A DNA stretch of 64,000 bases, taken from contig NZ_WFLK01000001.1 in assembly GCF_009208565.1 (NCBI RefSeq), positions 1-64,000 of the forward strand, given 5' to 3'. Below, in pieces: positions 58,736 through 64,000 of this stretch. The notes under the pieces were generated by a model that was not told the DNA's origin, did no database searches, and was given only the letters and a program-made list of their open reading frames with translations. This DNA is from Janthinobacterium aquaticum (GTDB lineage Bacteria; Pseudomonadota; Gammaproteobacteria; Burkholderiales; Burkholderiaceae_D). Position 1 is the stretch's first letter; the number at the start of each line of letters is the position of its first letter. The translations under genes and the position numbers were made by a program.

Positions 58736-59092
58736 TTACGCCTGCGTATCGATAATACTCCCCAACAACGACCCTGACGCCCGCGCATTGCTGGTGCTGG
58801 CGCTGTTACTGGTATCTGCACTGCTACCGCCCTGCCCGGTCTGCTGCTGTTGCGCCTGCTGTGCTGCAGCCGCCTGCAACTGCGCTATCTGCGCCTGCAG
58901 CGCCGCGATCTGCTGTGCCAGCTGCTGCTGCAGTTTCTGCGCGGCTTCGTTCTGCTCGCCTTTTTGCGACTCGGTCAATTCTTTTTGCGCTGCCGTGATC
59001 TGCTTTTGCAGAGCGGCGATCTGCGTACTGCTACTGCTGCCGCCACTGCTTGCCACCGTGCTGATTGTGCTGCCCGAGATTGCCGATACCAT
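58736..59092 (-). CDS. FlxA-like coiled-coil protein
   Basis: A 118-residue protein with Ser/Thr-rich ends and a central coiled coil rich in Gln and Ala (about 25-85; IAALQKQITAAQKELTESQ). It resembles FlxA-family proteins. There is no signal peptide. A strong ribosome site (AAGGAGG) precedes the ATG. A triple GTAAA array lies about 63-87 bp upstream. Its role is unknown; in E. coli the FlxA gene belongs to the flagellar regulon. Confidence 0.78.
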   Translation of the reverse strand: MVSAISGSTISTVASSGGSSSSTQIAALQKQITAAQKELTESQKGEQNEAAQKLQQQLAQQIAALQAQIAQLQAAAAQQAQQQQTGQGGSSADTSNSASTSNARASGSLLGSIIDTQA

Positions 59093-59154
59093 GATGCCTC
59101 CTTGTTCGATACTTTATTATCGGAAAATATTTACAAGGATGAATGGCCTGCCAT

Positions 59155-59179
59155 GTAAAGCCAGGTAAAGCCGTGTAAA
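59155..59179. promoter_or_regulatory. Triple CpxR-box-like array upstream of the FlxA-like gene
   Basis: Three GTAAA pentamers at 59155-59159, 59165-59169 and 59175-59179 are separated by 5-nt spacers (GCCAG and GCCGT), a perfect 10-bp period. The array lies upstream of the FlxA-like gene and about 70 bp upstream of prpF on the other strand. The same motif lies in the Spy/CpxR region. Confidence 0.68.
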
Positions 59180-59249
59180 GAACGCCGCCAACAACCGGCA
59201 AGGTCAAAAAACTGGCACACTGGTGTTTTGCCGCCTTGAACGCCCCGTC

Positions 59250-60482
59250 ATGCCCCTGTTACCTGCCCTGCCCGACCTTGTTCCGCGCGTACGCTTTGGC
59301 GTGCCAGAATACCCGCTGCACCACCTGCGTGGCGGCACTTCCACCGGCCTGGTGCTGCATGCCGCCGCCGTGCCGGCAGAACCGCCGCTGCGCGATGAAT
59401 TGCTGCAGCATCTGCTGGGTGTACCGCTCGACGGCGAAGCGCCGCTGCCCGGCAACCGCCAGGTCACGGGACTGGGGCGCGGCACGCCTACCAGCAACAA
59501 AGTGTTCCTGGTCGATGTCGAACAACATCAGGGCCAAGCACGCCTGGTCAGCACGCTGGCGCAGCTGGCCGGCGGGCACGGCCTGATCGACTGGAGCGTC
59601 AACTGCGGCAATATGTCGTCGGCACTGCAATTGTGGGGGCTGGACACAGGCGTGATCGAGGCGCCGGCCATCGGCATGCACGAGATCGCGATCCGCAATA
59701 CCAATACTGGCGTCGTCACCACCTCGCGCATGGAACGCCGGCAGGACGGCAGCTTTGCAGATACGACCATTCCCGGCGTACGCGGCAGCTACCCGCAGGT
59801 CGACCTGTTCCTGCAGCAGCCGGTGGGCGCCAAGACCGGCCGGCTGCTGCCAACAGGCGCGACGCGCAACCGGATCGGCCGCTACACGGTGTCGTGCGTG
59901 GATGTGGCCGTGCCGATGGTGATTGCGCTGGCCAGCGAACTGGGCAAGACGGCGCACGAGCCGATCGCGGAACTGGAGGCGGACGCCGCCTTCATGCAGG
60001 CCATACGCGCATTGTGGAGTGAAGCGGGACTGTTGATGGGATTGCGCCGGCGCGACGGCCAGCCGATGACCCGTGAAGAACTCGAGCGCAGCGAAACGAT
60101 ACCGAAGTTCTGCATCGTCGGCGCAGCAAATGGCGCCGGCAATATTGCGGTGCGCTATTTTACGCCGCAGTCGGCGCATGCCTCGCTGGCCGTCTCGGGC
60201 GGCTGCTGCCTGGCGGCCGCCTGCCTGATCCCCGGCACGGTGGCGCATGCGCTGGCGAGCGGCGTGCCGGCCGTTGGAGCGCAGCAAGCCGATATCGCGG
60301 TCGGCATAGAAAATCCGGCTGGCGTGCTTGACACGACCATCGTGGCGCGGCAGAGCGACGCCGGCATCGAGATCAGCAGCGCGGCCTACCGGCGCAGCGC
60401 GCAAATCCTGCTGCGCGGCCATATGCCGCTGTACCGGGCATCGGCCGAGCTGAAAGCCTGGCTGCTGCGCCAGGCCTGGTAA
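59250..60482 (+). CDS. PrpF-family isomerase
   Basis: A protein of about 410 residues with the PrpF/DAP-epimerase-like two-domain fold. The Lys in TSNKVFLVD and the Cys in NCGNMSS match the catalytic pair of PrpF. PrpF isomerises 2-methylaconitate; relatives act on methylitaconate or oxalomesaconate. No prpC, prpB or acnD gene is nearby, so the substrate is uncertain. ATG at 59250 is used; a GTG at 59223 is also in frame, and neither has a strong ribosome site. Convergent with dcd (6-bp gap). Confidence 0.85.
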   Translation: MPLLPALPDLVPRVRFGVPEYPLHHLRGGTSTGLVLHAAAVPAEPPLRDELLQHLLGVPLDGEAPLPGNRQVTGLGRGTPTSNKVFLVDVEQHQGQARLVSTLAQLAGGHGLIDWSVNCGNMSSALQLWGLDTGVIEAPAIGMHEIAIRNTNTGVVTTSRMERRQDGSFADTTIPGVRGSYPQVDLFLQQPVGAKTGRLLPTGATRNRIGRYTVSCVDVAVPMVIALASELGKTAHEPIAELEADAAFMQAIRALWSEAGLLMGLRRRDGQPMTREELERSETIPKFCIVGAANGAGNIAVRYFTPQSAHASLAVSGGCCLAAACLIPGTVAHALASGVPAVGAQQADIAVGIENPAGVLDTTIVARQSDAGIEISSAAYRRSAQILLRGHMPLYRASAELKAWLLRQAW

Positions 60483-60488
60483 AGCCGA

Positions 60489-61058
60489 TCAGGTCTTGGG
60501 GAGCGTGACGCCAACCTGGCCCTGGTATTTGCCGCCACGGTCCTTGTAGGACGTTTCGCAGACTTCGTCGGACTCGAAGAACAGCACCTGCGCCACGCCT
60601 TCGTTGGCGTAGATTTTGGCCGGCAGCGGCGTGGTGTTGGAGAATTCGAGCGTCACATAGCCTTCCCATTCCGGCTCGAACGGCGTGACATTGACGATAA
60701 TGCCGCAGCGCGCATAGGTACTCTTGCCGAGGCAGATGGTCAGCACATTGCGTGGAATGCGGAAGTACTCGACCGTGCGCGCCAGTGCAAACGAGTTCGG
60801 CGGGATAATGCAATAGCCCTTGCCCGAAACATCGACAAAGTTGTTGGCGTCAAAGTCTTTTGGATCGACGATGGTGGTGTTGATATTGGTAAACAGCTTG
60901 AATTCGTCGGCGCAGCGGATATCGTAGCCGTAGCTCGATGTGCCATAAGAAACGATACGGTTGCCGTCGCGCTCCTTGACCTGGCCCGGTTCGAACGGCT
61001 CGATCATGCCCGTCGTTTCCGCCATGCGGCGTATCCATTTATCGCTTTTAATCGTCAT
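60489..61058 (-). CDS. dcd: dCTP deaminase
   Basis: A 189-residue dUTPase-fold enzyme converts dCTP to dUTP. Characteristic segments are [33 protein letters not shown] and [18 protein letters not shown] with the catalytic Glu. Length matches the proteobacterial trimeric enzyme. Its product feeds dUMP and then ThyA, encoded elsewhere in this window. Downstream of a hydrolase gene on the same strand. Confidence 0.96.
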   Translation of the reverse strand: MTIKSDKWIRRMAETTGMIEPFEPGQVKERDGNRIVSYGTSSYGYDIRCADEFKLFTNINTTIVDPKDFDANNFVDVSGKGYCIIPPNSFALARTVEYFRIPRNVLTICLGKSTYARCGIIVNVTPFEPEWEGYVTLEFSNTTPLPAKIYANEGVAQVLFFESDEVCETSYKDRGGKYQGQVGVTLPKT

Positions 61059-61111
61059 CGCAAGGGGTCTTTCTAGAATATCGGAATGGCAGGATTTTAC
61101 GCGAAAATCGG

Positions 61112-61924
61112 CTACCGTTGGCCGCCGCGATGGCCGAGCAGGTCGGAAATCATCTCATGCACCACCTGCGCCGTCAGTTCCGGCGCTTCCATCGGGAACA
61201 GGTGGCCGCCCGGCACCTGGCGGAAGAACCTGCCGACCAGCTTGCGCGTGGCCGCCAGCCCAGCCTGGCGCGACTCGACCGAGTCCAGCCCGCCGATAAA
61301 GCCGATCGGTACCGGAAAGCCCTTGCGCACCAGGCTGCCGATATGATGCGGCAAGCTGCGGTAGACCTGGCTTTCGATCTCGCGCGTAAAGCGCAGCTGC
61401 ACGCCATCCGGATGCGGCGCGAGACCGCTGGCGATATAGTCGCGCAGCACCTGCGGCGCCCAGATGGCAAACAGGTCCTTGGCGGCAAAATGCTCGTAGG
61501 CAGCCTGGGCATCGGGCCAGACCTTGCGCCGGCGCGCTGAAAAACGGGCCGGCGAATAGCGCTCACCAATACGTGTGTTCCTGGCCAGGCGCACGAACCA
61601 GGCGCGCCATCCAGCCACCACCGGCGAATCGAGCAGGACCACGCAGCGCACCAGGTCCGGCCGCTGGTGCGCCGCAAGCAGGCTCAACATGCCGCCCAGA
61701 GAATGGCCGACCAGGATCACCGGCGCCGTGTAACGGCGCTCCAGGTCGGCGATCAGTTCCTGCGCCAGTGCCGGCCAGCCGGTGCTGACCGGGTAGCGCG
61801 GATCGTGGCCATGCATGTCGAGCGCCTGCACCTGGTAATGCTCGCCCAGCAGTCCGAACAGCTTGCGATAAGTACCTGCCGGATAGCTGTTGGCGTGGGA
61901 GAAATGCAGTTGCGGTAGCGTCAT
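61112..61924 (-). CDS. Alpha/beta hydrolase
   Basis: A 270-residue alpha/beta hydrolase with nucleophile elbow GHSLGG, acid probably in GGLDSVES and His in [28 protein letters not shown] forms the oxyanion region. ATG at 61924 is chosen over an upstream start. It lies 53 bp upstream of dcd and is downstream of the HAD gene. Substrate unknown. Confidence 0.87.
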   Translation of the reverse strand: MTLPQLHFSHANSYPAGTYRKLFGLLGEHYQVQALDMHGHDPRYPVSTGWPALAQELIADLERRYTAPVILVGHSLGGMLSLLAAHQRPDLVRCVVLLDSPVVAGWRAWFVRLARNTRIGERYSPARFSARRRKVWPDAQAAYEHFAAKDLFAIWAPQVLRDYIASGLAPHPDGVQLRFTREIESQVYRSLPHHIGSLVRKGFPVPIGFIGGLDSVESRQAGLAATRKLVGRFFRQVPGGHLFPMEAPELTAQVVHEMISDLLGHRGGQR

Positions 61925-61981
61925 GGTGGTGCCTGGACTGAGGTGCGATGAATCATTGTAAAGGCGCAACTGCCGGACCGG

Positions 61982-62677
61982 TCAGAGCGTGCACTCTAAT
62001 CGGCGCCCTGCTACTTTCTTGTCCGACACAAAGGAAGCGAGCACCTGGCCCAGCTCGGCGACCGATTCGACCACGCAGAACGCCTCGTCAAACGCATGGT
62101 GGCGGTTCATGGCATTGCGCAACACGATGCATTCCAGCCCGGCCGCATTGGCCGCGCGCAGGCCGCGCGGTGAGTCTTCGACGGCCACGCAGTCGGCTGC
62201 AGGCAGCCCCAGCCGCGCCAGCCCTGCCAGGTAGCCGTCGGGCGCCGGCTTGCTTTGCGCATAATGTTCGCGCGTCAGTACAAAGTCGAAATGACCGGCC
62301 AGGCCGGTATGGGCATGGCTGAGCTGGAAATGCTCGGCGTAGGCGCTGGTCACTACCCCCATTGCCACCTGCGTGCGCAGTTGCGCCAGCAGCTGCGCCA
62401 TGCCCGGCATGGCCAGCGCGCCGGCCTGGCGCAAACGCCGGCCAAACAGCGCGCTGCGCTCGGTGCGCAGCCGGTCGACCAGGGCCGGCGGATACCCCTG
62501 GGCCAGCAGCAGATGCCAGGCGCCATAATTGTTATCGAGAAACCAGTCGAAGAACTGCTTGGGCGACAGGTCGATACCGTACGGCAGCAGCAGCTCGCGG
62601 TTGCTTTCGTAGAACATCTGCTCCGTATTGACCAGCACGCCATCGTTGTCCCACAGCACGCCACGCAGGGTCTTCAT
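61982..62677 (-). CDS. HAD-family phosphatase
   Basis: A 231-residue HAD hydrolase of the phosphoglucomutase/phosphoglycolate-phosphatase type with an alpha-helical cap. Motif I is WDNDGVLVNTE (nucleophile Asp10), motif II is VTSAYAE, motif III is in SKPAPDGYL and motif IV is VEDSPRGL. Substrate unknown. It starts 3 bp after the tauE stop, so the two are translationally close. Confidence 0.88.
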   Translation of the reverse strand: MKTLRGVLWDNDGVLVNTEQMFYESNRELLLPYGIDLSPKQFFDWFLDNNYGAWHLLLAQGYPPALVDRLRTERSALFGRRLRQAGALAMPGMAQLLAQLRTQVAMGVVTSAYAEHFQLSHAHTGLAGHFDFVLTREHYAQSKPAPDGYLAGLARLGLPAADCVAVEDSPRGLRAANAAGLECIVLRNAMNRHHAFDEAFCVVESVAELGQVLASFVSDKKVAGRRLECTL

Positions 62678-62680
62678 GGC

Positions 62681-63442
62681 TTACTTGAAGAAAATATCGT
62701 AGGAGAGTTTCAGTATCAGCATCACCAGCAGCACCAGGAACAGCACCCGCACAAAGGCGGCGCCACGGCGCACGGCGATCCAGGTGCCAGTCAGCGCACC
62801 GAGGATATTGCATACTGCCATCGGTGCGGCAATCGCGTAGACCACATGACCCGCCGGCACAAAGAAGGCCAGCGCCGCCACGTTGGTGGCGATATTGACC
62901 AGCTTGGAGCAGGCCGACGCCAGGATAAAGTCAAAGCCGAACACGCGGATAAACAAAAAGATCAGAAAACTGCCCGTGCCCGGCCCGAACAGCCCGTCGT
63001 AAAAGCCGATGGCGCCGCCGATCACCACGGCCAGGATACGCTCACGTGTGCCGATGCTGCGCGACTCGCGCATCGAGCCGAAGTCTTTCTTGATAAAGGT
63101 GTAGATGGCCATGATGATAATCAGTACCAGCACCATCGGGCGCACCACCTGCTGCGGCACATAGGACACGGCGGCAGCGCCGATAAACGACATCACAAAG
63201 GCGGCAGCGACAGCCGGCAGCACCAGCATCCAGGGTACCCGCACCTTGCCGATAAACGAGCGCGCGGCAAACGTGGTACCGCAGGCCGAGGCAAACTTGT
63301 TGGTGCCCAGCAGTGAGGTGGATGCCATATTGGGCATCAGGTTGAACAGCGCCGGCAACTGGATCAGGCCGCCGCCACCGACCGCCGCATCGATCAGGCC
63401 AGCAAAGAAAGCAAACAGACAGAGAAGCGAAATGGTCAGCAT
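62681..63442 (-). CDS. TauE/SafE-family permease
   Basis: A 253-residue inner-membrane protein with about eight helices and the family's Gly-rich repeats (AGLIDAAVGGGGLIQLPAL and GFYDGLFGPGTGSFLIF). TauE/SafE proteins are proposed exporters of sulfite, sulfoacetate or other organosulfur anions. It is divergent from a LysR gene that starts 149 bp away and could regulate it. The substrate is inferred only. Confidence 0.9.
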   Translation of the reverse strand: MLTISLLCLFAFFAGLIDAAVGGGGLIQLPALFNLMPNMASTSLLGTNKFASACGTTFAARSFIGKVRVPWMLVLPAVAAAFVMSFIGAAAVSYVPQQVVRPMVLVLIIIMAIYTFIKKDFGSMRESRSIGTRERILAVVIGGAIGFYDGLFGPGTGSFLIFLFIRVFGFDFILASACSKLVNIATNVAALAFFVPAGHVVYAIAAPMAVCNILGALTGTWIAVRRGAAFVRVLFLVLLVMLILKLSYDIFFK

Positions 63443-63591
63443 GGCAGCACACTAAAAGAAGGAAGGTGGCCAGTATAGAGCGCCAACATTTTTATGGATG
63501 CAACGCCATCTTGCGCAAAACGCAATCATTCGTAACGCTTGACGAAATGCCGCGCCATGCGCTTTACTGGTGCTTTAGCCGGGAGAGGTGC

Positions 63592-64000
63592 ATGTCCTTG
63601 AAACTGATGTGGGAAATCCGCGCTTTTTGCACGGTGGTGGAAAAGCGCAGTTTCGTGCATGCGGCGCGCATGCTGGGCAGATCGCCCTCGGCCGTCACGC
63701 GTGCCATCCAGTTCCTGGAAGAAGCGATCGGCGCCGAGCTGATTCTGCGCACGCAAAAGCAGTTCACATTGACGACTGCCGGCGAAACCTACTACGCCTC
63801 GGCCAAGCATCTGCTGGAAACCCAGGCCGAAGCGGAAGATCAGTTGGCGCAACTGAGCAACTCGCCGCAGGGCTGGGTGCGCATCTCGGCACCGGAAATC
63901 CTGTCGCTGGGCTTTTTGCCCCGTGTGGTGGCGCAGTTCTCGCGCGATTACCCCAAGGTGTCGGTCGACATCCACTTTTCGGACAAGTCGATCGATCCGA
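63592..64000 (+). CDS. LysR-family regulator, N-terminal part (truncated by window edge)
   Basis: The first 136 residues are visible. The winged helix includes FCTVVEKRSFVHAARMLG, then SPSAVTRAIQFLEEAIGAEL; the effector domain begins near GWVRISAPEI and runs off the window. ATG at 63592 follows a GGGAGAGG site. Divergent from the TauE/SafE gene, suggesting local regulation. Confidence 0.88.
   Translation, partial: MSLKLMWEIRAFCTVVEKRSFVHAARMLGRSPSAVTRAIQFLEEAIGAELILRTQKQFTLTTAGETYYASAKHLLETQAEAEDQLAQLSNSPQGWVRISAPEILSLGFLPRVVAQFSRDYPKVSVDIHFSDKSIDP

Overview
The window is a GC-rich chromosomal segment. Gene content and protein style (methyltransferase-rnhA-dnaQ cluster, a long ThyA, AidB, MetY, a 750-residue Orn/Lys/Arg decarboxylase, many EAL proteins) point to a betaproteobacterium of the Burkholderiales, most likely an Oxalobacteraceae member (Janthinobacterium, Massilia or Duganella type). 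That assignment is inference from protein style, not a database match. Most of the segment is housekeeping or environmental-response DNA. The only transposon trace is the 3' end of an IS110-type transposase at the left edge. No rRNA, tRNA, CRISPR array or prophage was recognised.

Layout. 1-5760: IS110 end, dnaQ, rnhA and a methyltransferase (minus), gloB (plus), malate synthase aceB (minus) and a divergent LysR gene. 5781-9389: cold-shock gene, an Hpt protein, upp and aidB, all minus. 9821-17497: c-di-GMP genes (PAS-GGDEF-EAL coupled to an HDOD protein; REC-DUF3369-GGDEF-EAL), with aroC and a CBS protein. 17691-21832: metY, an alpha/beta hydrolase and a WG-repeat-like protein. 21849-23237: YihY/BrkB membrane protein. 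23314-33460: a ten-gene plus-strand run with several stop/start overlaps (wrbA, DUF2069, FAD dehydrogenase, DUF4124, FtsX-type permease, CrtC/AttH lipocalin, ABC exporter, LysE exporter, threonine-aldolase-like enzyme). 33693-42684: FadL-type porin, a membrane GGDEF-EAL protein, thyA coupled to a SUKH-domain protein, and a TonB-dependent receptor. 42820-46049: a three-gene Ter stress cluster (TerD, TerA-like, TerD-VWA fusion). 46243-49979: hydrolase, folA and the decarboxylase. 50034-55567: PRMT-like methyltransferase, an exported DUF1800/DUF1501 pair and a Tat-lipoprotein intradiol dioxygenase. 55699-59092: a complete-looking Cpx envelope-stress module (Spy/CpxP-like, CpxR, CpxA, FlxA-like protein). 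59250-64000: PrpF-like isomerase, dcd, a hydrolase, a HAD phosphatase, TauE/SafE and a truncated LysR gene.

Two non-coding systems stand out. First, a family of REP/BIME palindromes (arms GTAGGTCGGATTA / TAATCCGACCTAC) occurs six times, every time between convergent genes; at three places the element supplies the neighbouring gene's stop codon. Second, direct GTAAA repeats with CpxR-box geometry (5-nt gaps) lie in the Spy/CpxR intergenic region and, as a triple array, upstream of the FlxA-like gene, which suggests a local Cpx regulon. A strong hairpin plus T-run ending 10 nt before the decarboxylase start codon looks like an attenuator. The remaining genes are recognisable family members; the WG-repeat, SUKH and DUF1800/DUF1501 proteins have no firm function.
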